Positions 28,692-37,767 of a stretch of 64,000 bases of DNA are shown piece after piece. The DNA lies in NCBI GenBank assembly GCA_963767835.1, contig CAVYFY010000015.1, forward strand, positions 391,340 through 455,339, given 5' to 3'. The position numbers and the translations under genes are program-made. Position 1 is the first letter of the stretch; each line of letters begins with the position of its first letter. The notes under the pieces were generated by a model. It did no database searches. It worked only from the letters and a program-made list of their open reading frames with translations, and was not told where the DNA came from. The DNA comes from SIAQ01 sp963767835 (GTDB lineage: Bacteria > Planctomycetota > Planctomycetia > Gemmatales > Gemmataceae).

Positions 28692-29651
28692 ATGTTGTCA
28701 GCCCGCAGAGTGCCTCGCGCTGCCTTCACGCTCATTGAACTGCTCGTGGTGATCGCCATCATTGCGGTCTTGATCGCACTGCTGGTCCCCGCCGTGCAAA
28801 AGGTGCGCGAAGCGTCGGCACGCACCCAGTGCGGCAACAACCTCAAGCAAATCGGCCTGGCATTCCACAGCTACCACGATGCCAACAAATTCCTCCCCCC
28901 GGCCCGGCTCGACATGGACGGCGGCGTCACCTGGTGCGTTCTCATCCTGCCCTATCTCGACCAGGTTCCTTTCTACAACGAATGGAACATCTCGGAATGG
29001 TACTATCAAAACCCAACCGCCGCGCAACAAACCTCGCTGCCGGTCTATTTCTGTCCATCGCGCCGGTCCGCCAGCATGGGCTTGCTCAGCAAATCCGGCG
29101 ACAACCCGGACGACCCCTGGCCGGGCGCCGCCTCCAATTACCCGGGCGCCCTCGGTGATTACGGCTCCTGCGACGGCGACAACGACAACGGGCAATTCAA
29201 TCTCGCCAATGCCGACGGCGCCATCATCCTGGCGATCTACACTCACGCGGGGACTTCGCCCGATACGATCACCCACTGGCGCTCGCAGACCACGTTCACC
29301 TCCATTACCGACGGCACGAGCAACACCTTCATGGTCGGCGAAAAGCACGTCAAGCTCGGCGAATTCGGCGTCGGCGGCTATGCGGTCGGCGGCGGCAGCG
29401 GGCAAGGCGACGGCTGCATCTACAACGGCGATCCACAGTCCGAACACTCCTCCCGCGTCGCCGGCTCCGCCTATCTGCTGGCCCGGCCCACCGACACCTA
29501 CGACGGCCAGTTCGGCAGCTACCACCCCGGCGTGTGCCAATTCGTCTTCTGCGACGGCACCGTTCACGTTTTGCCCCACTCCACCGACGGCACAACGCTC
29601 AGCCGCCTCGCCAAACGAAATGACGGATACACCGTGAACCTGCCTGACTGA
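28692..29651 (+). CDS. DUF1559 protein with type IV prepilin-like N-terminus
   Basis: 319 residues; AGGAGG lies five bases before the ATG. The N-terminus has the prepilin methylation motif AAFTLIELLVVIAIIAVLIA, then QKVREASARTQCGNNLKQIG, which is the DUF1559 hallmark. The rest is a secreted beta-rich domain with Gly/Asp-rich loops and FCDGTVHVLPHSTDG near the C-terminus. Planctomycetes carry very large families of these pseudopilin-like proteins, probably surface or pilus-like. The 3' end (TVNLPD-stop) is copied 267 bases downstream by the repeat duplication. Confidence 0.93.
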   Translation: MLSARRVPRAAFTLIELLVVIAIIAVLIALLVPAVQKVREASARTQCGNNLKQIGLAFHSYHDANKFLPPARLDMDGGVTWCVLILPYLDQVPFYNEWNISEWYYQNPTAAQQTSLPVYFCPSRRSASMGLLSKSGDNPDDPWPGAASNYPGALGDYGSCDGDNDNGQFNLANADGAIILAIYTHAGTSPDTITHWRSQTTFTSITDGTSNTFMVGEKHVKLGEFGVGGYAVGGGSGQGDGCIYNGDPQSEHSSRVAGSAYLLARPTDTYDGQFGSYHPGVCQFVFCDGTVHVLPHSTDGTTLSRLAKRNDGYTVNLPD

Positions 29652-29826
29652 AGCAGATAGCAGATAGCAGATAGCAGATAGCAGATAGCAGATAGCAGAT
29701 AGCAGATAGCAGATAGCAGATAGCAGATAGCAGATAGCAGATAGCAGATAGCAGATAGCAGATAGCAGATAGCAGATAGCAGATAGCAGATAGCAGATAG
29801 CAGATAGCAGATAGCAGATAGCAGAT
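29652..29826 (+). repeat. AGCAGAT tandem array, 25 copies
   Basis: Twenty-five perfect copies of the heptamer AGCAGAT start directly after the DUF1559 stop codon. The minus-strand reading is an open frame of a seven-residue repeat (YLLSAIC), which I treat as an artefact. Confidence 0.97.
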
Positions 29827-30133
29827 AGCCGGCAGCAAGAAATGCGCTGCCTGTAGTTTTCTGTTTCTGGCTGTCTGCTGTCTGCTATATTGTTAACACC
29901 GTGAACCTGCCTGACTGAAGCAGATAGCAGATAGCAGATAGCAGATAGCAGATAGCAGATAGCAGATAGCAGATAGCAGATAGCAGATAGCAGATAGCAG
30001 ATAGCAGATAGCAGATAGCAGGTAGTAGACAGCAGGTAGCAGGCAGCAAGAAATGCGCTGCCGCTGCCTGTAATTTTCTGTTTCTGACTGTCTGCTGTCT
30101 GCTGTCTGTCTGCTGTCTGCTGCCTGCTATATT
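29827..30133. repeat. Flanking arms of the duplicated heptamer hairpin element
   Basis: After each array comes a CAGCAAGAAATGCGCTGC core and a CTGTCTGC-rich arm ending TGCTATATTGTTA. Each arm is complementary to the AGCAGAT array with G-U pairs, so each unit would form a very long hairpin. The region 29652-30175 contains no gene besides these repeats. A GGAGGC ribosome site precedes the cytochrome gene at 30176. Confidence 0.75.
29919..30016 (+). repeat. AGCAGAT tandem array, 14 copies (second array)
   Basis: Fourteen perfect copies, again preceded by the DUF1559 tail sequence (GTGAACCTGCCTGACTGA at 29901-29918). The whole block is a 267-bp tandem duplication whose two arrays differ in copy number. 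Confidence 0.97.
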
Positions 30134-30175
30134 GTTATCATCAGACTTCCCGCTTTATTCCGGAGGCTTCCCGCC

Positions 30176-33100
30176 ATGTACCGCTGGCTCGTCATCCCCG
30201 CCGTTGCTTCGACGCTATTCACCTTCGTTGTCGTCGATCAAAGAGCCGCGCACGAAGTAAGCGGCCCGGACGAATCCGCTTACTTCGTGCGCGGCTCTCA
30301 GAAAGGCAACATCCACGATCCCGCCAATGCGGTCAAGAACCTGGACGTGCATCCCGAGCTGGAAGCGACGCTGTTCGCCCATGAAGATATTCCGGCGCCC
30401 GGCGAAAAAGTGGACATCGACAACGGCGGGCTCACCAATCCCACCAATCTCGACATCGATCATCGCGGCCGAGTCTGGGTTTGCGATGTCATGAACTACC
30501 GGGGCAACAACGGCAAACGGCCCAAGGGGGATCGCGTCCTCATCTTCGATGCCGCCGGCAAATCGAAAGTCTTCTATCAGGGCAAAGACATCGATTCCGC
30601 CATGGGCATCTGCGTCCTGGGCAACAAGGTCATCGTCTCCGCTCCCGCCAACATTCTCGTCTTCACTTTCGACGAGAACGACAAGATCACCAAGAAGGAA
30701 TTCCTCTTCACCAAGACCGGCAACGCCCAGCACGATCATTCCTCTCACGCCTTCGTCTTCGGCCCCGATGGCCGGCTCTACTGGAACTTCGGCAACGAAG
30801 GCCATGCCGTCCACGATAAGAACGGCAAGCTGATTACCGATCTCGCCGGCAACGCCGTCAACGATTCCGGCAAGCCGTATCGCCAGGGCATGGTATTCCG
30901 CATGGATACGCCGTGGCTGACGGGAAAATGGCCCGATGCCGGCGCCGGCCCGGCGCGGGGGTCAATTTCGAAGTCGTTGGCCATAACTTCCGCAACAACT
31001 ACGAGGTCGCCGTCGATTCCTTCGGCACCATGTGGCAGTCCGACAATGACGACGACGGCAATCGCGGCGTCCGCATCAACTATGTCATGGAGTACGGCAA
31101 CTTCGGCTACGTCGATGAATTGACCGGCGCCGGCTGGCAGGCCAAACGCACCAACATGGAAAAGGAAATCCCGCTCCGCCACTGGCACCAGAACGATCCC
31201 GGCGTCGTCCCCAACCTCCTGAACACCGGCGCCGGCTCGCCGACCGGCATCACCGTCTACGAAACCAACTCCCAAGCCGCCGCCCTGGGCGGCGCGCTGC
31301 CCGCCGCCCCCCAGGGGGGCGGCTTGGTGATTCATTGCGACGCCGGCCCGAGCGTGGTCCGCTGCTACGTGACGGCGCCGGATGGGGCCGGCTACAAGGT
31401 GACCAAGACCGTCAACATCCTCGACGGCTCGAAGAAGAACCAGTGGTTCCGCCCCGTCGATCCGCGCGTCGCCCCCGACGGCTCGCTTTTCGTCAGCGAC
31501 TGGTACGACCCCGGCGTCGGCGGCCATCAACAGGGCGACAGAAATCGCGGCCGCATCTTCCGGGTCGCCCCCCGCAAGCACCCCTCGCCCTCCGGGAGAG
31601 GGGCCGGGGGTGAGGGGGTGCCCTACACCGTGCCCAAGCACAATTTCGACACCATCGATGGCAACATCGAAGCGCTCAAGAGCCCGAACTCGGCAACGCG
31701 CCATATTGCGTGGACCAATTTGCACAAGGAAGGCGCGAAGGCGGAATCGGCGCTGGCGAAGATGTATGAATCGAAGGTGCCGCATGAACGGGCGCGGGCG
31801 CTGTGGCTGCTGGGGCGGATTGAGGGGAAGGAGCAGTACCACCACGGAAAAGCGATACAAGACGACGATGCGAGAATGCGTGTTGTGGCCATTCGGTTGG
31901 CGCGACAACTCAAGCGTGATCCAATGCCCTTCGCGCCGGTCATGGCCTGGAGCGTCACCAAGTCGGGCTTGTCCAGGCTAAAGAAGGGCGACATTGACGA
32001 GTTAACGCAATACCTGGCCTCGTTTTCTTCCGTGAAGCGTGAGGCCGCGATAGCGCTTCGGCTGCAAAAGGGACCGACGGCGACTAAGCGCTGGGCGGAG
32101 CTCGCAATTTACCATCAGGGAAGCGACCGCTGGTATCTTGAAGCGCTAGGCATCGGGGCCGACGGAAATTGGCAGAGCGCCCTCGATGCGTACCTGGAGC
32201 AGCATGCCGATACATTGGCGGTACTCAAGGTCCAAATGCCCGACAACCCTGAATTAGAGCGCCATTTTTCGGAAGGCAAGCGTGACATTATTTGGCGCTC
32301 CCGCGCTGCGAAAACTCCAGTCTTGCTTTCGGAAATCATCGCCGAAAAAGATACGACGGCCGGTGATCTGCCCCGCATGTTCCGCGCCTTCGATTTCCAG
32401 AAAGACAGCGACATCAAAACCGAAGCTCTCGTCAAGCTCGCCTTCGGCAACTATCCCGAAGACCGGCGCAATCTCATCACCAGCGAAGCGCTCGCCCGGC
32501 TCAAGAATTTCGACATCGACAAAAACCCCAAGCACGCGGCCGCACTCGATAAGGTACTCGATTCGGCCAAGGGAACGCCGGCGTTCGTCGAGATGGTCGG
32601 CAAATTCAACGTCAGCAAGCGCTATCCCGAATTGCTGGCCCTGGCGCAAAAGCAGCCGACCGAGCAGCTCGGCGTCGATGCGATTCGCACGCTCCTCGAC
32701 AAGGACCAGATGAAGCTGATCCAAACCGGCCTGGAGAGCACGGACAAAGTCGCGGCGGCGAACACCGCCCAGGCCATCGCCGGCGCCCAGCACGACAAGG
32801 CCAACGCGCTGCTCTTGCCGATCGTCCTTGACCCGAAGCTCGATCTCGAACTGCGCCGGCAGGCGACGCGCACCGTGGCCCGCACCAAGAGCGGCGTCTC
32901 CGAGCTCGTCAAGCTGGCGAAGGAAAAAAAGATCAGCGACGACGTCAAATACGCGGCCGGCGGCGCCATCAGCACCCTGCCCTGGCCGGAGGTGCGCATG
33001 CAGGCCTTCGGCGTCTTCCCGGTCCACACCAACAAGGCGAACCTGCCGCTCATCCCCATCACCGACCTGGTCAAGCAAAGGGGCAATTCCGAAAACGGCA

Positions 33101-33516
33101 AGATCGTCTTCGCCAAGCAAGGCACGTGCGCGAAATGCCATCAGGTCAATGGCGAAGGCAAAAACGTCGGCCCCGACCTGTCCGAGATCGGCAAGAAATT
33201 CGCGCACGAGGCGATGTATGAATCGATCCTCTACCCCAGCGCCTCGATCGCCCACAACTACGAGACGTGGGTGATCGAGACCAAAAAGGGGACCAGCGCG
33301 AGCGGCGTTTTGGTCAGCAAATCGGACACCGAGATTGCGATCAAGGACGCCGAGGCAATCGTGCGGACCTTCAAGCTCGCGGACGTGGAATCGGCCACGC
33401 GCTCGCCGATCTCGCTGATGCCGGCCGATCTGCACCAGTTGATGCGGACGCAGGAGCTGGTGGACGTGGTGGAATATTTGCTGACGCTGCGCGAGGCGAA
33501 GAGCCGAGGGAAGTAA
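30176..33516 (+). CDS. Secreted PVC-type cytochrome c / HEAT-repeat dehydrogenase-like protein, one frameshift
   Basis: About 1113 residues once the break at the G5 run near 30957-30961 is bridged. The N-terminus MYRWLVIPAVASTLFTFVVV is an export signal. Residues 50-470 resemble the beta-propeller of planctomycete membrane-bound dehydrogenases (NPTNLDIDHRGRVWVCDVMN, HNFRNNYEVAVDSFGTMWQS, RPVDPRVAPDGSLFVSDWYD). A HEAT-like helical region follows. The C-terminal cytochrome c domain has heme motif CAKCH and distal GPDLSEIGKK. Likely a periplasmic electron-transfer enzyme for sugars or other organics. It contains two palindromic elements read in frame (30241-30299 and 31580-31620). Confidence 0.88.
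30241..30299. repeat. Perfect 24-bp-arm palindrome read in frame
   Basis: AGAGCCGCGCACGAAGTAAG plus CGG, an 11-base loop, then the exact complement. It encodes RAAHEVSGPDESAYFVRGS just behind the signal peptide of the cytochrome protein, without a stop codon. A different family from the CCCTCTCCC elements. Confidence 0.9.
31580..31620. repeat. CCCTCTCCC-type palindromic element, in frame within the cytochrome gene
   Basis: CCCCTCGCCCTCCGGGAGAG plus GGGCCGGGGGTGAGGGGGTG; read as HPSPSGRGAGGEGVP at the propeller-HEAT boundary. Confidence 0.85.
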
Positions 33517-33605
33517 AAAGGGCGCAAGTAAAAAAATAGAAAGTGAAAAACAATAATAACACCACTTTCTTCACTTTCTGTTTTTTTACTCGCGCTCTTT
33601 TTACT
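33512..33605. terminator. Bidirectional terminator-like palindrome between convergent genes
   Basis: Two 36-base arms with three mismatches (33512-33547 and 33570-33605), each rich in A or T runs, so both strands give a hairpin with U tracts. It separates the convergent cytochrome and CHAD genes; the outer edges overlap their 3' ends. Confidence 0.75.
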
Positions 33606-33608
33606 TGC

Positions 33609-34544
33609 TCAAGATGCTTGGATCAAATCCGCGAACACCGATTCCGCGCCCGATTTCAACCAGTTCCGCCACCAGGCCTCGAATTTCTTGCGTTGCGTCG
33701 GCAAGCGTCGCTCGTGGAAGCGCAACAGGCTCTCGATGCCTTCCCGATAGTGCGGCCATTGCTTGGGCTGGGTGCTCATGAGTCGCGAGCGCAGGCGCGC
33801 CAGGCGCTCGCAGGAAGTGTAGCTGTCGTTGGCGAGGCCGAGGATGTCCTGCATCTCGACGACGGCGGGATAAAAGCGCCGGCGAAAATCGGCAGCGAAG
33901 CAGCACTCGAAGGCTTCCATGGCATAGCGCAGTTGCTTGCCGAGAATGCGGACCTGATGGAGCGCTTCGTAGCGGGCAAGATCGCCGCGGGCGGCCGATT
34001 CGAGTTCGCGTAAGAGCTGGGTGAGGATGGGATGGGCGAGATCGCGCAGGGTTTGCGCGGAGCCGGAGGCGTCGAGGGCCTGGCTGATCTGCTGAAGGCG
34101 CAGCGAGAATCGATCGCCATTGTCCTCGAAGGCCTGGCGCAAATGGTCCTGGGCGAGCACGCGCTGGCCGTGAGCGAAGCCCAGGAGGAAATCGAGCCCG
34201 CGCCGCTGCCGGGAGGGGGACCGGGTGAGGCGCGCCTGAAGCATGTCGAGGAACACGTCCCAATCGCGCGCCTCGCCGGCCGAGCGGCGCAGCGCTTTCA
34301 GGGTCTTGCGAGTCTTCTTGTGCAGGCGCTCGGGCAAGCACGATGCGAAGATGCGCAAAGCGGCGGCGGCGCGGCGCGTGCCGACGCGGAGTTGATGCAC
34401 GTGCTCGATGTCGTCGTCGGCATGGAAGACGGCCGCCGGGAGCCGATCGCGCACCACGCCCAGGCGGACGCTCAAGGCCAGGTGCGCCGCCTCGTGCGCG
34501 GGCATGTCGCCGCTCAGGCCCGCAATCCACTTTTCATCCGCCAT
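33609..34544 (-). CDS. CHAD domain protein
   Basis: 311 residues, all helical. The conserved histidines and basic residues of CHAD are visible: DDIEHVHQLRVGTRRAAAAL, LRRSAGEARDWDVFLDMLQA, YEALHQVRILGKQLRYAMEA and the tail RREEWARWK-like region. CHAD domains bind polyphosphate through basic residues and are found at polyphosphate granules. No CYTH partner is present. The start overlaps the aminotransferase gene's end by 11 bases, so both are on one transcript. Confidence 0.92.
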   Translation of the reverse strand: MADEKWIAGLSGDMPAHEAAHLALSVRLGVVRDRLPAAVFHADDDIEHVHQLRVGTRRAAAALRIFASCLPERLHKKTRKTLKALRRSAGEARDWDVFLDMLQARLTRSPSRQRRGLDFLLGFAHGQRVLAQDHLRQAFEDNGDRFSLRLQQISQALDASGSAQTLRDLAHPILTQLLRELESAARGDLARYEALHQVRILGKQLRYAMEAFECCFAADFRRRFYPAVVEMQDILGLANDSYTSCERLARLRSRLMSTQPKQWPHYREGIESLLRFHERRLPTQRKKFEAWWRNWLKSGAESVFADLIQAS

Positions 34545-35805
34545 GGCGTCCTTCCTCGATCAGCGTCTCGGCCGCGCCGCCGATGCGGTCGATTTCCTCC
34601 TCGGTGTTGTAGAAGTGCGTCGAGATGCGCAGGAGCAATCCCTCGGGGCGTTCGACGATGGGCGCCTCGATGTGGAATCGCTCCCATAGGGCCGTGCGCC
34701 AGGCAGGCGCTTGCACCTCGGCAGGAAGACGGTACGCGGTGAGGAAGCCATGCAGCGCGGGATGCGTCGGGATCGCCGGCTTCAAGGCGGTGATGCCGGC
34801 AAAACGCTGCCGCACGCACTGCACCAGGCGTTCGTTGTGCTGCCGAATCTGGTCGCAGCCCAGGCCGCGCTGGAATTCGATGGCGGTGGGCACGGCGAGC
34901 CAGGGGCAGATATCGCGCGTCCCTTCGAATTCGAAATGGCGGATGCGCGGCGTCGAGCCGGCTTCATCGCGTTGATCGAGCCAATCCCCCCTCACCCCTA
35001 ACCCCTCTCCCCCGGAAGGGCGAGGGGAACCTTGTCGCCGCCAGCCCCAGCTCACTTGCAGGGGTTGCAAGCGGTCTTCGCATCCCTTGCCGAGATGGAG
35101 AAATCCCGAGCCGGTCGGGGCGAGCAGCCATTTATGGCAATTGGCGCCGTAGAAGTCGGCGTTGATGTCGTCGAGATTGAGCGGGATCATCGCCGGCGCA
35201 TGGGCGCCATCGACGACCGTGAGAATTCCGCGCCGCCGGGCCTCGGCACACAATTCTTTCGCGGGCAGCACCAGGCCGGTGGGGGAAAGCACGTGGCTGA
35301 AGAAAAAGAGCCGCGTCCCCTTTTTCATGGCGGCGCAAGCGGCGTCCACGATCTCGCCGGGTTCGCGGGCACAAATCGGCAGCGGGAAGGTGCGAATCGT
35401 CAACCCGCGCGCTTGCGCGGCCCGTTCCCAGCACCAGTGCATGGCCCCGTATTCGTGATCGGTCAGGAGGATTTCGCCCGGCGTTGCCAGCACCAGGCTC
35501 GAAGCGACGATGTTGATCGATGCCGTCACGTTGGCGGTGAAGATCAGCCGGCGCGGCTCGGCGCCGACAAACGCCGCCAGCGCTTCGCGCGCCTGCCACA
35601 AATGCCCGGGTATCTCGCGCAGGAGGAAGTCCATCGGCTCCTCGGCGAGTCGACGCCGCAATTGCGTGACGCGTTCGAAAACAACCCTGGGCAAAGGACC
35701 GAACGAGCCGGTATTGAGATTGGTGACGGCCGGATCAAGCAGCATGGCCGAGCGGGCCTGAGCATGATCCCAGCCGTTGGCGAAGCGTGTGTCCAAGAAA
35801 CGCAT
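34534..35805 (-). CDS. Class V aminotransferase (isopenicillin-N epimerase-like)
   Basis: 423 residues. PLP fold type I, class V: NLNTGSFGPLPRVVFERVTQ, FTANVTASINIVASSLVLAT, HEYGAMHWCWERAAQ, TVVDGAHAPAMIPLNLDDIN and the PLP lysine in YGANCHKWLLAPTGSGFLHL. The pattern is closest to the isopenicillin-N epimerase/cysteine desulfurase-like branch; the substrate is not predictable. A palindromic insert is read in frame as RQGSPRPSGGEGLGVRGDW near residue 250. Overlaps CHAD at its 3' end and follows the ATP-cone gene by 18 bases. Confidence 0.9.
   Translation of the reverse strand: MRFLDTRFANGWDHAQARSAMLLDPAVTNLNTGSFGPLPRVVFERVTQLRRRLAEEPMDFLLREIPGHLWQAREALAAFVGAEPRRLIFTANVTASINIVASSLVLATPGEILLTDHEYGAMHWCWERAAQARGLTIRTFPLPICAREPGEIVDAACAAMKKGTRLFFFSHVLSPTGLVLPAKELCAEARRRGILTVVDGAHAPAMIPLNLDDINADFYGANCHKWLLAPTGSGFLHLGKGCEDRLQPLQVSWGWRRQGSPRPSGGEGLGVRGDWLDQRDEAGSTPRIRHFEFEGTRDICPWLAVPTAIEFQRGLGCDQIRQHNERLVQCVRQRFAGITALKPAIPTHPALHGFLTAYRLPAEVQAPAWRTALWERFHIEAPIVERPEGLLLRISTHFYNTEEEIDRIGGAAETLIEEGRHGG
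34986..35028. repeat. CCCTCTCCC-type palindromic element, in frame within the aminotransferase
   Basis: CCCCCCTCACCCCTAACCCC plus TCTCCCCCGGAAGGGCGAGGGG; read as GSPRPSGGEGLGVRGDW. Confidence 0.85.
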
Positions 35806-35823
35806 CTCCCTACTAAAGGTCGC

Positions 35824-37437
35824 CTATCCGTGTTCCATCCGTGTTTCATCCGTGGCTAAGATCGGCAATTCGCCTTGCCGCAGGGTACTGCCGGTGCGCT
35901 GCAGTTGCACGCGGACGACCGATGTCGCGGCCCAGGCCCATTGCAATGATTCCGCGAGCCGCTCGGCGTCGGCCTGATGGTCGTCGGCGAGCAGAAGCGT
36001 CATGGTTCCGGCGCCGGCGCGGGCGTGCAGCTTGCCGGCGATTTCGAGCTGCTTTTGCGGGGCGAGCGTCCAGTCCGCGAGGGAGAGGGCCGGGCCGTCG
36101 AGGCGCAATTCGAGCAGGACCGATTGGCCGGCATCCTGGAGCGTTGTTTTCAGCGTGTGAATAATGCGCAGAGCGAAATCGAGCGCCAGCGGACTGCGGG
36201 CCAGGCTCGCGCCCGTGAGGTTGCGCACGGCCTCGTCAAGGCCGAGCGGCGTGACCAGCGCTGCCGCCCGCTCGATGAGGAACTGTCGCTTCATGGGGGA
36301 TGTCTCGGGCAGAGCGCGCAGGTATTGCCGTTTCTGCCGGGCGGCGCTGACGGCCAGGTGAGCGAGGCTCGGCAGCTTCTTGAGCAGGGTGGCGCCATCG
36401 CGCTTGATTTCCGGACGGCCCGCCAGCGCCGCGAGATCGACGCCGACTTCGAGCAGGACGCCGGGGCATTTTCGATCCACGGCCTCCGCCAGCGCGACCG
36501 GTGCACGCGGGCGATCGAAGACGAAACGGATCGGCCTGCCTTGCAGGGCTTGACGCAAGAGGTCGTGCAGCTGGCGGCGCTGGGCCTCCTCGTGAAAGCT
36601 GTCCTCATGCAAATGCCAGGCGATGGCGGGGAGCCTTGCGGTGGGCAACGCCTTCCACCGTTCGAGCAGCCCATCCAGGAAGCCGGTCTGCTCTGGGCGC
36701 GACGGCTCTTCGGCGAACAACGGGCTCGCTGGCTGAACGCGCGCCGGGGCGGCATTGAGATGAAGCTCGACTTCGCGCTCGCCCAGCGTCGGCAGGGCCA
36801 GAAGGCGCTCGCACAGATGCGGCGTCAGGGCCGGGTGCATGCGCGGCGTGCAGATCGCCTCGGGGCTGTCCACGATCCAGCGCCGCGCCGCCGCGGCGCA
36901 CCAGTCGTCAAGGCTCGGCCACCACGGCAACTCGGCGAGGCGCGCCGTCTCCACCACCACGCTCGCCAGCGCTGCCGGCGCGTCCAGATCGTCCAGATGC
37001 AACAGCCCTTCCTCGACGGCGGCGGCGACATCGCGCGCGAAGACGGCCCGCAGCGCGTACGCCCGCCGGCATTCATGAAGCAATTGCTCCGGGGAACTCG
37101 GCCAAGGAAGCACGATCGATGTGGTGCCGCCCACTGCGCTGCCAGTTTGCCGTTGCAATTCGGCATAGCGCCTCGCCAGGGCCGGCTGCCCGACTTCGCG
37201 GACGATCTTCTCGACATGCTCGGTGATTTGCCCGGTGGTCGGGACGGCGTCGAATTCTTCGCGGGCCAAGAAATGCAGAACAACGTCGGTCAATTCACGA
37301 GTCAGGAAGGCGCTGGCGGCGCCCAGGGATTCGGCGGCCGCATAGAGCGACTGGCAGATGCGGTCCGCCTCGAACGGAACCTGGCTGCCGTCCCGCCGCC
37401 GCACCCACACGGGGAGATGTCCGCTGTGATCCGCCAC
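35824..37437 (-). CDS. ATP-cone domain protein with unknown C-terminal region
   Basis: 537 residues. Residues 8-95 are an ATP-cone: VWVRRRDGSQVPFEADRICQ, SLYAAAESLG, and ITEHVEKIVREVGQPALARR, as found in NrdR and at the N-terminus of ribonucleotide reductases. The remaining 440 residues are helical and Leu/Ala-rich and do not show the reductase glycyl-radical or Cys motifs that I would expect of NrdD or NrdA. The ATP-cone usually senses (d)ATP. It is the first gene of a unit with the aminotransferase and CHAD genes. What it regulates is unknown. Confidence 0.75.
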   Translation of the reverse strand: MADHSGHLPVWVRRRDGSQVPFEADRICQSLYAAAESLGAASAFLTRELTDVVLHFLAREEFDAVPTTGQITEHVEKIVREVGQPALARRYAELQRQTGSAVGGTTSIVLPWPSSPEQLLHECRRAYALRAVFARDVAAAVEEGLLHLDDLDAPAALASVVVETARLAELPWWPSLDDWCAAAARRWIVDSPEAICTPRMHPALTPHLCERLLALPTLGEREVELHLNAAPARVQPASPLFAEEPSRPEQTGFLDGLLERWKALPTARLPAIAWHLHEDSFHEEAQRRQLHDLLRQALQGRPIRFVFDRPRAPVALAEAVDRKCPGVLLEVGVDLAALAGRPEIKRDGATLLKKLPSLAHLAVSAARQKRQYLRALPETSPMKRQFLIERAAALVTPLGLDEAVRNLTGASLARSPLALDFALRIIHTLKTTLQDAGQSVLLELRLDGPALSLADWTLAPQKQLEIAGKLHARAGAGTMTLLLADDHQADAERLAESLQWAWAATSVVRVQLQRTGSTLRQGELPILATDETRMEHG

Positions 37438-37600
37438 GCCGCGATTCCTTCCTGGAGGATGGTTGTCGCCGGCATTTTATGGGAATCGCGCCCTCCGGGT
37501 TAGGTGAGTTATCGACGGGGGTAAGCACAGATTTGCAGGTGGATTCGGGAGGGCGAGGCTCCTGCCGAGCCGGAGTCGCTCCGATCACAAAAATGAAATG

Positions 37601-37658
37601 AGGAAGGCAAGAAAACAGGAAATAGTAATTTGCATGATTCCTGCTTTCCCGCCTTCCT
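37601..37658. terminator. Palindrome between ATP-cone and WD40 genes
   Basis: Arms 37601-37621 and 37638-37658 (AGGAAGGCAAGAAAACAGGAA and complement, three mismatches). Both genes are on the minus strand, so it may terminate the upstream WD40 transcript. The rest of the 330-base gap 37438-37767 shows no gene. Confidence 0.55.
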
Positions 37659-37767
37659 TATTGAATTCATTTTCTCCCAGGTTCACGGCTCCGCGGGAGC
37701 CTCGGCCTCCCGTTGTCTCCGCTTCTTTTCATCTGCTTTTTAGCTGCTCACCTTCTCGACGGATGAT

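Noticed and set aside
29599..29838. Minus-strand protein of YLLSAIC repeats
   Set aside because: The heptamer array is stop-free by chance in this frame; no ribosome site and no gene context.
29652..30016. CRISPR array
   Set aside because: Units are 7 bp with no spacers and no cas genes; this is a simple tandem repeat.
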